From contig NZ_SDSD01000003.1 of NCBI RefSeq assembly GCF_004798965.1, forward strand, positions 186,001 to 250,000: 64,000 nucleotides of DNA. Reading direction: 5' to 3'. The stretch is from Onishia niordana (GTDB lineage Bacteria; Pseudomonadota; Gammaproteobacteria; Pseudomonadales; Halomonadaceae). Under the pieces are notes generated by a model. It saw only the letters and a list, made by a program, of their open reading frames with translations. It made no database searches and was not told where the DNA came from. Made by a program: the position numbers and the translations under genes. Positions 36,547-44,798 of this stretch are shown here, piece by piece. The first letter of the stretch is position 1. Each line of letters opens with the position of its first letter.

Positions 36547-37779
36547 ATGGTTGATACAAATGTCATCTTGCTCGGCGTGGTCATGTTCACCGTGGTCGTT
36601 ATCGGCCTGGTGGCGATCATCCTGGCTGCCCGTAGCCGTCTCGTGAGCAGCGGCGACGTGACCATCGAGATCAACGGCGATCCCGAGTACACCCTTAGCA
36701 CACAGGCGGGTGGCAAGCTGCTGCAGACCCTGGCGGCTAATGGCATCTTTCTGTCCTCTGCCTGTGGCGGTGGCGGGTCTTGCGCCCAGTGCAAGTGCCG
36801 GATTCCAGATGGTGGCGGGGCGATCCTGCCGACCGAGGAATCCGCGTTTACCATGCGCGAGAAGAAAGACGGCTGGCGCCTCTCCTGCCAGGTGCCTGTG
36901 AAGCAGGATATGAAGATCGAGGTCCCGGAAGAGGTCTTCGGCGTCAAGCAGTGGGAGTGCGAGGTCACCTCGAACCCCAACGTCGCGACCTTCATCAAGG
37001 AGCTCAACCTCAAGCTGCCCGAAGGCGAGGAAGTCGACTTCCGTGCCGGTGGTTATGTGCAGCTGGTGGCGCCGCCCTATGACATCAAGTTCTCTGACTT
37101 CGATATCGAAGAAGAGTACCGGGGCGACTGGGAGAAATTCGAGCTGTTCAAGGTCTCCCACAAGAGCGACGAGGAAGTCATTCGGGCTTACTCGATGGCC
37201 AATTACCCGGAAGAGTATGGCCTGCTCAAGTTCAACATCCGTATCGCCACACCGCCGCCGGGCACCAATCATCCGCCGGGCCTGATGTCGACCTATGTCT
37301 TCAATCTGAAGCCGGGTGACAAGGTTCAGGTGATGGGGCCCTTCGGTGAGTTCTTTGCCAAGGACACCGATGCGGAGATGGTCTTCGTGGGTGGTGGTGC
37401 TGGCATGGCGCCCATGCGTAGCCACATCTTTGATCAGCTCAAGCGCTTGAACTCCAACCGCAAGATTTCGTTCTGGTATGGTGCCCGCTCTTGGCGCGAG
37501 ACCTTCTATAACGAAGAGTTCGATCAGCTGGCCGAAGAGAACGAGAACTTCGAATGGCATCTGGCGCTGTCGGATCCGCTCCCCGAGGACAATTGGGAAG
37601 GCGCCACTGGCTTCATCCATAACGTACTCTACGAGGAATATCTCAAGGACCACCCGGCCCCTGAGGATTGTGAGTACTACATGTGTGGGCCGCCCATGAT
37701 GAACGCCTCGGTGATCAAGATGCTCGTGGATATGGGTGTCGAGCCTGAGAACATCGCCTTGGATGATTTCGGCGGCTAA
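36547..37779 (+). CDS. nqrF: Na+-NQR subunit F, NADH-oxidising flavoprotein
   Basis: A 410-residue protein with one N-terminal membrane helix, a plant-type [2Fe-2S] ferredoxin domain ([14 protein letters not shown], then SCQVPV), an FAD domain ([11 protein letters not shown]) and an NADH domain ending in [16 protein letters not shown]. It is the electron entry point, passing electrons from NADH to FAD and the cluster. There is a 73-base gap after nqrE. A terminator-like hairpin follows it. Confidence 0.97.
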   Translation: MVDTNVILLGVVMFTVVVIGLVAIILAARSRLVSSGDVTIEINGDPEYTLSTQAGGKLLQTLAANGIFLSSACGGGGSCAQCKCRIPDGGGAILPTEESAFTMREKKDGWRLSCQVPVKQDMKIEVPEEVFGVKQWECEVTSNPNVATFIKELNLKLPEGEEVDFRAGGYVQLVAPPYDIKFSDFDIEEEYRGDWEKFELFKVSHKSDEEVIRAYSMANYPEEYGLLKFNIRIATPPPGTNHPPGLMSTYVFNLKPGDKVQVMGPFGEFFAKDTDAEMVFVGGGAGMAPMRSHIFDQLKRLNSNRKISFWYGARSWRETFYNEEFDQLAEENENFEWHLALSDPLPEDNWEGATGFIHNVLYEEYLKDHPAPEDCEYYMCGPPMMNASVIKMLVDMGVEPENIALDDFGG

Positions 37780-37829
37780 GGCTTTCCCTACCGGTTGAGT
37801 CTTATCACCGAGCGAGGCCAACGCGATAC

Positions 37830-37857
37830 GGGGCTGGCCCACTGGGCCGGCCCCTTT
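37830..37857 (+). terminator. Terminator-like hairpin after nqrF
   Basis: Stem GGGGCTGGCCC / GGGCCGGCCCC (one G-U pair) with loop ACT and a short T run (TTTGCCTTG). It may be partial, leaving some readthrough into nqrM. Confidence 0.65.
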
Positions 37858-38030
37858 GCCTTGTTTCGTGCTCGTTATTCAGGAGTTACGACAACTCAGT
37901 AGGCGTACATGTCCGTGGACGTTCACGGATAACTGTCACCTCGCCTGGCGGCATCGGGAATGATATGCCCCCAGCCGAGGTCACAGTAATAGCGACATTC
38001 ATTCACTCCCAACCGGCTGCCTTACTTAAG

Positions 38031-38078
38031 TTTCGAAAATAGTTTCGAAAACTGTTTCGAAAAGAGTTTCGACAATAG
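38031..38078. repeat. Four tandem copies of a 12-bp TTTCGAAA-containing unit
   Basis: The units are TTTCGAAAATAG, TTTCGAAAACTG, TTTCGAAAAGAG and TTTCGACAATAG, in exact register. The core TTTCGAAA is self-complementary. The array ends 31 bases before the nqrM ATG, so it could bind a protein or set local structure. Confidence 0.85.
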
Positions 38079-38108
38079 TGACGACTATAGGTGGTCAAGG
38101 AGACTCCC

Positions 38109-38363
38109 ATGACGATTTGGTTCTTGGTATTCGGCTTCATGCTGCTGTTAATGGCCGCGATGGCTATCGGCGTCATTCTCGGACGCAAGCCCATTGCTGG
38201 CTCCTGCGGCGGCCTCAATAACCTGGGCCTCAAGAATGGCTGCGATATCTGCGGAGGCGACGACAAGACCTGCGAGGAAGAGAACAAGAAGGCGGCCAGC
38301 GCGCGGCGTACCAGTGACGAGAGTCGCGGCGCTGACTTGGGCTACGACGCCACCCGGCGCTGA
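38109..38363 (+). CDS. nqrM: Na+-NQR maturation protein NqrM
   Basis: An 84-residue protein with an N-terminal membrane segment ([19 protein letters not shown]) and a cluster of Cys residues: [20 protein letters not shown] and CEEEN. This pattern is diagnostic of NqrM (DUF539), which helps deliver iron to the membrane site formed by NqrD and NqrE. I chose the ATG at 38109, after AAGGAG. The C-terminal 30 residues are polar and low in complexity. Confidence 0.94.
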   Translation: MTIWFLVFGFMLLLMAAMAIGVILGRKPIAGSCGGLNNLGLKNGCDICGGDDKTCEEENKKAASARRTSDESRGADLGYDATRR

Positions 38364-38419
38364 GCCGGGGATGTTTTCAGTCAGGACATGTAGAGACGGG
38401 ACCCACAACGCTAGGAGAA

Positions 38420-39814
38420 ATGATGGCAGTTCATAATTACGACGTGGTGGTGATCGGTACCGGTCCCTCGGGCGAAAGCGCCGCCATCAATGCCGCCAAG
38501 CATGGCAAGCGGGTCGCCATTATCGAGAAGCAGCAGGCCGTTGGCGGCAACTGCACGCACTGGGGCACCATCCCGTCGAAGGCTCTTCGCCATCAGGTCA
38601 AGCAGATCATGTCCTTCAATACCAACCGCATGTTTCGCGATATTGGCGAGCCGCGGTGGTTCTCGTTTCCCAAGGTCCTGCAGCGCTCCCAGGTCACCAT
38701 CGACCAACAAGTCGAGATGCGTACGAACTTTTATGCGCGTAACCGCATTGATTTGTTCTTTGGTGTGGCCCGGTTCAAGGATGAGCACACACTGCTGATA
38801 CGCGATAACCAGGAAGGTACCGAGGAGCTGAATGCCCAGAAAATTGTCATCGCCACCGGCTCGCGTCCTTACCGCCCCGCGGATATCGACTTTCGTCACG
38901 AGCGGATTTACTGCTCCGATACCATCCTTGGCTTGTCGCATACCCCACGGACGCTGATCATTTTCGGCGCCGGCGTTATCGGTAGTGAATACGCTTCGAT
39001 CTTCTCCGGGCTAGGCGTTAAGGTCGATTTGATCGACTCAAGGGAGCGCTTGCTATCCTTCCTTGACGACGAGATAAGTGACGCGCTCTCCTATCATCTG
39101 CGTCACCACGGCGCCCTGATACGCCATAACGAAGACTATGACCGCGTCGAGGGTGATGAATCGGGTGTTGTCGTGCATCTGAAATCTGGCAAGAAGCTGC
39201 GTGCCGATGCCTTCCTGTGGGCCAATGGCCGCACCGGTAATACCGATCAGCTAGGCCTCGAAAACATCGGCCTGGAAGCCAATGGTCGTGGCCAGTTGCA
39301 GGTCGACAATCACTACCGCACCGCGATTCCGCATATCTATGCGGTGGGCGATGTGATTGGCTGGCCGAGTCTTGCCAGTGCCGCCTACGATCAGGGGCGC
39401 AATGCCAGTGACGACTTGCTCGACGAGGATTTCCGTTTCGTGGATGACGTGCCGACCGGGATCTATACCATTCCCGAGATCAGCTCGGTGGGCAAGAACG
39501 AGCGCGAACTCACGGCCGCTAAGGTCCCTTACGAAGTCGCTCAAGCCTTCTTCAAGGATACCGCCCGCGCCCAAATTACCGGCGACACCGTGGGCATGCT
39601 GAAGATCCTCTTCCATCGGGACAGCCTCGAAATCCTCGGTATCCACTGCTTTGGTGACCAGGCTTCTGAGATCGTACACATCGGTCAAGCGATCATGCAG
39701 CAGGAAGGGGAGGCCAATAGCCTCAAGTACTTCATTAATACCACCTTCAATTATCCGACCATGGCCGAGGCTTATCGGGTGGCGGCGCAAAACGGCTTGA
39801 ACCGGCTGTTCTGA
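38420..39814 (+). CDS. sthA: Soluble (Si-specific) NAD(P)+ transhydrogenase
   Basis: A 464-residue FAD enzyme of the pyridine-nucleotide disulfide oxidoreductase fold. The FAD motif is [20 protein letters not shown]. The place of the usual redox pair reads [15 protein letters not shown], lacking the second Cys, which is the signature of SthA rather than of lipoamide or glutathione reductase. The NAD motif is [14 protein letters not shown]. It converts NADPH to NADH (or the reverse), and next to the NADH-consuming Nqr complex it helps balance the pools. ATG at 38420 or 38423; AGGAG is upstream. Confidence 0.95.
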   Translation: MMAVHNYDVVVIGTGPSGESAAINAAKHGKRVAIIEKQQAVGGNCTHWGTIPSKALRHQVKQIMSFNTNRMFRDIGEPRWFSFPKVLQRSQVTIDQQVEMRTNFYARNRIDLFFGVARFKDEHTLLIRDNQEGTEELNAQKIVIATGSRPYRPADIDFRHERIYCSDTILGLSHTPRTLIIFGAGVIGSEYASIFSGLGVKVDLIDSRERLLSFLDDEISDALSYHLRHHGALIRHNEDYDRVEGDESGVVVHLKSGKKLRADAFLWANGRTGNTDQLGLENIGLEANGRGQLQVDNHYRTAIPHIYAVGDVIGWPSLASAAYDQGRNASDDLLDEDFRFVDDVPTGIYTIPEISSVGKNERELTAAKVPYEVAQAFFKDTARAQITGDTVGMLKILFHRDSLEILGIHCFGDQASEIVHIGQAIMQQEGEANSLKYFINTTFNYPTMAEAYRVAAQNGLNRLF

Positions 39815-39854
39815 TCCAATACAAGCAGGTTAAGCGGTAGTTAGTACTACTTAG

Positions 39855-39888
39855 TAGTAGTTAATGGTCAATAATAGTAGTTGATGGT
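39855..39888. repeat. TAGTAGTTRATGGT direct repeats after sthA
   Basis: TAGTAGTTAATGGT and TAGTAGTTGATGGT recur 20 bases apart within a TAGT-rich stretch ahead of the terminator. Possible slippage product; no function suggested. Confidence 0.65.
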
Positions 39889-39892
39889 AGTT

Positions 39893-39926
39893 AATAACCC
39901 CGGCTTCCTAGCCGGGGTTATTGTTT
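39893..39926. terminator. Terminator between sthA and gfcD/yjbH
   Basis: Perfect stem AATAACCCCGGC / GCCGGGGTTATT with loop TTCCTA and TGTTTC after it, between convergent genes. Confidence 0.8.
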
Positions 39927-40008
39927 CTGACGGTCGGCGGGAGGGTGGGTCTACTCCACCGGGTTAGCAGCGGACGAAGCGGTTAACACCAAAGGCTTGC
40001 CCGCTGAT

Positions 40009-42348
40009 TTATTCCCAGAAGTCCTCACGGTTTTCCCAGAACCTGTCGAGCTCGCGATCCTCCGTCATACCGTACAGTGAGTAACGGCGATCCAGGCGAG
40101 CACCGCCATCGCGGGTAAGGGGCTGCCAAGCGAGGGAAACACGATCGCGACTGTAGGAGGTGAAAAATGCATCCAGCGGTAGGCTTATGTAAACGCCCTT
40201 GTCAAAGCTCCCCTCGCCGAATTTATCACCGGCATCGGTAAATGTTGCCCAGGCACCCATGCGAGCGCCCGATGCAAACTCCCGTGACAGATCGATGGTG
40301 GTGCCAATATCCTTGGCGAGATAGCGGCCAACACTGACCTTGGCCAAGACGTCCTCAAAGTCGGTTTGCACATAGGCACTGAGATGCCCTGTCCAGGTAG
40401 AGTAATCCCGCAGACCGAATTGCTGGTCGAATTCTCGTTGGTGCACATAGTTAAGATCGGCACCTAGCGCCCAGTCGCTGTTAAAGGGACGGTACAGCAC
40501 CTCACTGCCGACCCCGGCATACATCATCTCCAGTAAACCGCCATAGCCCATGGCGAACCAGTTATCGCCTAGGCGCTTGGTCCGGGTGTACTGAAGGTTG
40601 GTAATACCAAGGCTGCTTTCGGCCAGATAGTCACCGATGTAGGTCCTAACCCGGGGGAGTTCAGAATCGGCGACGTAATCGTACTTGTCGAAGTTGTCGG
40701 CCACGGTCCAGCCCAGCGTGCCCGAGAACCAGCCGTTAGGATCGGTCATGTACTCGCCATTAGCTCTCACCAGTAGCTGATAGAGGTAACCATCCGGCCC
40801 GCCCAGGTTCTGGTTATATCCAGGGCCAATATTGTATTCGAATCGTTGTTCCTCGGCGTCGGCCAATACCTCGCCGTGGGCGTCACCTTTGGCTGGCGTG
40901 GTGTAGATGCCATAGTAATAGTCAGGCTCGGCTTGAACCGATTCAGCCGCCTCCACGAAGGCTTCGCGTGAGTGCACGTCATCACGCAGGTTGAGGCCGC
41001 GGGACTGCCAGCGGTAGCGGAAGGTGGTGACAGTATCGGGGGCGTTGTTATGCAGGATCCGGTTGGCACGGCCTTCCGTTCTAGCCAGAGAGCGGTATTT
41101 GGTGGGCTCGCCTTCTACCACCAACGTATCCCCTGACACTAGGATGCGGTTGACCCGGATGCCAGCATTGGTGAGTAGTTGATCGGTAGTAGCGCGCCAG
41201 TCGGCCTGGCTTCCCGTCGCGCTGTCCGCAACCTCTGACGTAGATGACTGTTGAGGGCGCGAGGTTGACGGCTCGGCGGGGGCGGTCGCTCGGGAGATGG
41301 TAATCGGCTCTGGGTCGCGCTTTACCTGGCTGAGGCCGGCTAAATTGGCGCTCAGAGTGATGCCGGTCATCAGGGTATTCCCCCGCTCCCAACCCGCTTG
41401 AAGGGCTACGCTGTCATTGAGGTGGTAGCGCGCGCCGATGTTAAGGGGTGAATCCTGTTGAAGGGGCTCACTAGAGGGCTCATTCGTGTAGTCATTGCCC
41501 TCATACTCCAGTTGCAGAACAAGCGGGTCCCAGGGGGTTTGGTATTCGATACCGCCGAATATGGCAGCCGGGCCACGAAATATCTGATTCAAGGCGAATT
41601 CGCCACCTTGATCACCGCCGCCCTCTGTTGGCCGGGTCTTGAAGCGATCATCGAGTACGCCTAGCGGTGAGACCATGTCGCCGCGAGTGCCAAGGTAACC
41701 CCAGCCGAGGCCTAAGCTAAAATCAAGGTCATACCAGCGCTTGCTGGCAACCAGGTATTCGGCGCCGAACAAGGTGGTGCCGCCCGCATCCCTAACGCCA
41801 AGGGCGACTTCGGGCAGATAACGACTTTCTTCCCATAGTCGTAGTTTCGCATCGAGCCCTTTATCCAGATAGGACCTGTCCCCGGCAATCGAGGAGCCAT
41901 ATAGGCGGTTGTCAATCTTGGTGTAGCGAAACGTGAACTCAAACCAGTCGGCTGGTTGCAGGCTAATGCTATATCGACGATAGGGTTCAACGTAATTATA
42001 GGACAACGAGAACTCGCCGATGGGCGCCATGCGGGCACTGGGTGTTTGCATCAAGCCAACCCCGCCTGAATCCGTCTGGCCACTACCGAGATGGTGTTGG
42101 TGAGTGTCGAGGTCCTTAAGATCAGTGCCTGTATCAATGGCCTCAAACATGCCCGCCCAAGCCGGGGAGGCGATCATGACGCAGCAAGCCAAACTGCATA
42201 GCTTTGTTACATGAGGGCTTGTCACACGAGGGCTTGTCACATGAGGTCTTGTCACATAAGGGCTTGTCACACGATGCCTTGTAACATCAGGGAGGCTGAG
42301 GGAATTGCGGTATATGCTGTCTGCCTGGGCCAAGTGGTGGTAGATCAT
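40009..42348 (-). CDS. yjbH: YjbH/GfcD-family exopolysaccharide outer-membrane protein
   Basis: A 779-residue protein of the YjbH family. After a secretion signal (LACCVMIASPAWAG, residues about 53-66) it has the family opening GGVGLMQTPSARMAPIGEFSLSY, then alternating Tyr/Trp-rich beta segments of an outer-membrane barrel. The ATG at 42348 overlaps the stop of the upstream gene (ATGA). However, the first 50 residues are five-residue repeats (VTSPY, VTRPH, VTSPR...) before the signal, and an internal GTG at the repeat end would give a normal signal peptide. The true start is open. In E. coli, YjbEFGH and GfcABCD serve exopolysaccharide or group 4 capsule export. Confidence 0.86.
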   Translation of the reverse strand: MIYHHLAQADSIYRNSLSLPDVTRHRVTSPYVTRPHVTSPRVTSPHVTKLCSLACCVMIASPAWAGMFEAIDTGTDLKDLDTHQHHLGSGQTDSGGVGLMQTPSARMAPIGEFSLSYNYVEPYRRYSISLQPADWFEFTFRYTKIDNRLYGSSIAGDRSYLDKGLDAKLRLWEESRYLPEVALGVRDAGGTTLFGAEYLVASKRWYDLDFSLGLGWGYLGTRGDMVSPLGVLDDRFKTRPTEGGGDQGGEFALNQIFRGPAAIFGGIEYQTPWDPLVLQLEYEGNDYTNEPSSEPLQQDSPLNIGARYHLNDSVALQAGWERGNTLMTGITLSANLAGLSQVKRDPEPITISRATAPAEPSTSRPQQSSTSEVADSATGSQADWRATTDQLLTNAGIRVNRILVSGDTLVVEGEPTKYRSLARTEGRANRILHNNAPDTVTTFRYRWQSRGLNLRDDVHSREAFVEAAESVQAEPDYYYGIYTTPAKGDAHGEVLADAEEQRFEYNIGPGYNQNLGGPDGYLYQLLVRANGEYMTDPNGWFSGTLGWTVADNFDKYDYVADSELPRVRTYIGDYLAESSLGITNLQYTRTKRLGDNWFAMGYGGLLEMMYAGVGSEVLYRPFNSDWALGADLNYVHQREFDQQFGLRDYSTWTGHLSAYVQTDFEDVLAKVSVGRYLAKDIGTTIDLSREFASGARMGAWATFTDAGDKFGEGSFDKGVYISLPLDAFFTSYSRDRVSLAWQPLTRDGGARLDRRYSLYGMTEDRELDRFWENREDFWE
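42202..42291. repeat. Six tandem 15-bp repeats at the 5' end of yjbH/gfcD
   Basis: Units such as GCTTGTCACACGAGG, GCTTGTCACATGAGG and TCTTGTCACATAAGG lie head to tail in six copies. Being 15 bp they keep frame and encode five-residue repeats on the minus strand. Each offers an in-frame GTG codon. Copy-number change would alter the N terminus without a frameshift. Confidence 0.9.
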
Positions 42349-43142
42349 GAAGGGTCTGCCGTAGTGGGCGAGTCAGTGGTCAAATAATGGCAGTCGTCCC
42401 CCGGCAGTCGAGTAGCGAGCAATTTCGGTAACTGCTCGTTTACCCATCGTGCACTTGGGGAATCATGAGTCATGGGCACGACGATGCGGCTACCCGGTGG
42501 CAGTGTCAGGGATTGATCATTAAAGGCTTGGATCCCTACGCGGCGAATGTCACCCATCGGCGATATCCATGCCACGTTATCGCCTATCTCGGCGCGTGAT
42601 GATCCCTTAGCCAGTCCGACGTGGGCTAGGGTGGCATCCAGTGTAAGTCCCGGCTGGTATGCCACCTCTGTCACTCCTGCAGGATGCCATACCTCAACCC
42701 AATCCGGGACGCTGCAAAAACCGGCGTTAGCCAGTGATGAGAGCGTCGGGTTCAAGCGCGGGCGCGCGACCAATGTGGCGAGATCGGCACGCCCCAAGCT
42801 TCTGGATTGCTTGGATGTGGCGGCAAAAGCCAGGGCGCGCTCATGCCATTGCATTAGCCCGGGCATGGCGTGAGTTGCATCGAGAGCCATCTCCTGGCCT
42901 ATGGTCTTCAGCTCCGCGGCCAAGCGCTTCAGTTCCTGGTGCCGTCCGGTGCCATCGTCTTTGTAGCGATAAAAGGTATAGGCCGGTGAAGGTGAGGCCG
43001 AGTCAAGCGCTAGCCAGGCATCACGTAGCGTTTGAGGCGCTGGCTGCGCGACTGCCTCAGCGGTAATAAGCACCAGGATGCTGCCTGCTAGCCATGTGCT
43101 AACTCGTCTTGGGCGCGAGGCGCTGATGGGGTGTGTCCGCAT
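42345..43142 (-). CDS. yjbG: GfcC/YjbG-family capsule biosynthesis protein
   Basis: A 265-residue secreted protein: signal peptide (VSTWLAGSILVLITAEAVAQ) and a mature chain matching GfcC/YjbG (HPAGVTEVAYQPGLTLDATL, DQSLTLPPGSRIVVPMT). GfcC is a periplasmic beta-grasp protein needed for group 4 capsule assembly in E. coli. Its stop overlaps the yjbH start by four bases, and it follows yjbF after a gap of about 40 bases, so the four genes form an operon. Confidence 0.88.
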   Translation of the reverse strand: MRTHPISASRPRRVSTWLAGSILVLITAEAVAQPAPQTLRDAWLALDSASPSPAYTFYRYKDDGTGRHQELKRLAAELKTIGQEMALDATHAMPGLMQWHERALAFAATSKQSRSLGRADLATLVARPRLNPTLSSLANAGFCSVPDWVEVWHPAGVTEVAYQPGLTLDATLAHVGLAKGSSRAEIGDNVAWISPMGDIRRVGIQAFNDQSLTLPPGSRIVVPMTHDSPSARWVNEQLPKLLATRLPGDDCHYLTTDSPTTADPS

Positions 43143-43182
43143 AGTCGGTCATCGTGTGGTGTCCGCAAGTAGCGGAGTAATT

Positions 43183-43875
43183 CTAATTCTGTGGCCACCA
43201 AGGGCGGGCCACCTGCCAGGCAATGCGTTGCGCGTCTGGCCATGGCTGGATATCGCCGGCCCAGATACGCTTGGTCACCGGGTCGCGCCATAGCGTGTTA
43301 ACGCTGGTTCCAGCTTGTTGCCAGTCTGCGCGCTGATGACAGGCTTCTAGGGTGCGCGTTATCAGTGGCAACTGAACGGGGGCTGCTGGTTCACAATGGG
43401 TACTTATGTGAGCATTGGCGACATGCTGCTGGCCAGCGGCATCGCGCCACTGGACGGATAAGGAGGTAGCGGCTAGCGGGCTATTGGTAGAGGAGGGCGT
43501 CGCATAGTCGATACCCAGTAACTCATTATCAAAGCCTGCTGAGGCAAAGGGGGTTCCGTTTCGTAGTTCCAGAGTGGCTCTGTCTTTGGCTTGCCATAGC
43601 GTGCGTGACTCATTTTCGCCGCCTTGATACGCCATTACCACAAGCGCCTGATTGCCATCCATCGTGAGCGCAAGGGAAGCATAGGGGACTTGTTGCGCGT
43701 AATCGGCCATGGCGGAAGATGACGATCCCCACAGCATCGACAAGGTATTTGTCATGGGCGTTGTACCACCCCCTTGCGTGCAAGCCGTCATGGGAAGGGT
43801 GAGCGCTGATATGACGCCATAATGTAATGAGGCCGCCCGTAGGCGGCCTCGAAAGCCTGATGGTTGCGCTGGCAT
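43183..43875 (-). CDS. yjbF: YjbF/GfcB-family lipoprotein
   Basis: A 230-residue lipoprotein: signal peptide with lipobox LPMTAC (Cys about residue 32), then a globular Trp/Gln-rich domain ending WPDAQRIAWQVARPWWP. Position and sequence fit YjbF/GfcB, the outer-membrane lipoprotein of the gfc/yjb operon. It starts one base from the end of yjbE, so translational coupling is likely. The N-terminal 20 residues before the hydrophobic core are longer than usual; a shorter start is possible. Confidence 0.85.
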   Translation of the reverse strand: MPAQPSGFRGRLRAASLHYGVISALTLPMTACTQGGGTTPMTNTLSMLWGSSSSAMADYAQQVPYASLALTMDGNQALVVMAYQGGENESRTLWQAKDRATLELRNGTPFASAGFDNELLGIDYATPSSTNSPLAATSLSVQWRDAAGQQHVANAHISTHCEPAAPVQLPLITRTLEACHQRADWQQAGTSVNTLWRDPVTKRIWAGDIQPWPDAQRIAWQVARPWWPQN

Positions 43876-44216
43876 TACCGGGTGCCCGTGGTGCCTGTGG
43901 TGCCAGTGGTGCCTGTGCCGCTATCGTTGCCCGCAACTGCCTGGGCTGCTACACCGATTGCTACCGCAGAGGCTGCCGCTACACCGGCAATTGCCGCGCC
44001 AGATGCAGCCGCAGCGCCTGCGCCGGCAGCACCGCCCGCTGCAGCGCCGCCCGCACCAGCGCCACCTGCACCAGCTCCGCCTGCACTGGCGCCAGCGCTG
44101 CTGCTAGCACCACCACTGGCGCTAGCGCTTCCGCCGCTTTCAGTGGTTTGCGCAAGAGCAACCGGTGACGCCATTAGGCTAGCGATAGCAATCAGCGCAA
44201 ATGTCTTCTTGATCAT
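43875..44216 (-). CDS. yjbE: YjbE/GfcA-like Gly/Ala/Ser-rich secreted protein
   Basis: A 113-residue protein: signal peptide MIKKTFALIAIASLMASPVALAQ, then low-complexity Gly/Ala/Ser repeats, a hydrophobic Ala-rich segment and a GTGTTGTTG tail. E. coli YjbE and GfcA have the same design (short, Gly/Ala/Thr-rich, first gene of the operon). I chose the ATG at 44216 because TAAGGAG precedes it. Its function in the polysaccharide system is unknown; the repeats (GGAGAGGAGAGG) resemble structural secreted proteins. Confidence 0.84.
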   Translation of the reverse strand: MIKKTFALIAIASLMASPVALAQTTESGGSASASGGASSSAGASAGGAGAGGAGAGGAAAGGAAGAGAAAASGAAIAGVAAASAVAIGVAAQAVAGNDSGTGTTGTTGTTGTR

Positions 44217-44395
44217 GAAGGTACTCCTTACCTTTGGGAACAAAATCAATGGTTCGCCAGCCAGCTTAAATTAGCGACCATTCTAAAAGCTGAGTATGCA
44301 AGCGTAAGGCGATTACTGCAATCTTAAGGTTGCTGTTAAATCACTTAGAACCCCGTGTAATTAGCTTTAATGATCCAGATTAATTTTCTCCTTAC

Positions 44396-44419
44396 ATATT
44401 GATAGGGTGCTATCAATAT
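44396..44419. repeat. Perfect 24-bp palindrome with 4-bp centre
   Basis: Arms ATATTGATAG and CTATCAATAT flank GGTG. It is A/T rich and lacks a T run, so it is more likely an operator than a terminator. It sits in the shared yjbE/wza control region, about 180 bases from yjbE. Confidence 0.75.
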
Positions 44420-44760
44420 GCGTCCATAATTTTTTTGTAAGAGAATGACTACATCCCGTGCAATCGAGCAAGACTCTCTGGCTGTACGACCCACTGTTAT
44501 GTACCATGCCTGCCTGAAAAAAAGGAACCGTTTCATCAGGATAAGCCATTATAGCATCCTGTTGCCGATTGCAAGTGCCAAGCTGCGAGTGTTGGTTTAC
44601 AACCTCGCCTTCGTACCCTAAGCCTTGCCGAGCGGGCTTCTCAAGGCTCTGCAAGACCAGGGCTGTATGAGTATGGCTGGTACTTGGCCCTGATAAAATG
44701 ACCAGAATCATCAGCTACTCGCTAACTACAGGCCTCAGGGATGCGCCACTGTAACCTTGG

Positions 44761-44772
44761 GGCGGTAGCGTG
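44761..44772 (+). promoter_or_regulatory. ops element (RfaH recruitment site) before wza
   Basis: Exact GGCGGTAGCGTG, 26 bases before the wza ATG. The upstream bases (CTGTAACCTTGG) resemble the rest of a JUMPstart sequence. RNA polymerase pauses at ops and RfaH (or a paralogue) loads, allowing long surface-polysaccharide operons to be read to the end. Confidence 0.92.
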
Positions 44773-44798
44773 TCTGAAACTCGTTTTGAGATCACCAT

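Larger units (their letters stand above)
37780..38108 (+). other. Gap between nqrF and nqrM
   Basis: About 330 bases with no gene; in many bacteria apbE lies here. It contains a terminator-like stem at 37830-37854, then the 12-bp tandem array at 38031-38078 just before the nqrM ribosome site. Confidence 0.6.
44217..44798. other. Divergent promoter region between yjbE and wza
   Basis: About 580 bases with no convincing gene. It holds the perfect palindrome at 44396-44419 and, near wza, the JUMPstart/ops region. Long untranslated leaders are normal for RfaH-controlled operons, so much of this is probably the wza leader. Confidence 0.65.

Noticed and set aside
36517..37842. A 441-residue minus-strand open frame opposite nqrF
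   Set aside because: nqrF is unambiguous on the plus strand, and this frame has no recognisable motif.
44367..44711. A 114-residue minus-strand frame in the yjbE/wza control region
   Set aside because: No ribosome site and no family likeness, and it runs across the palindrome region; the space is better explained as control DNA.
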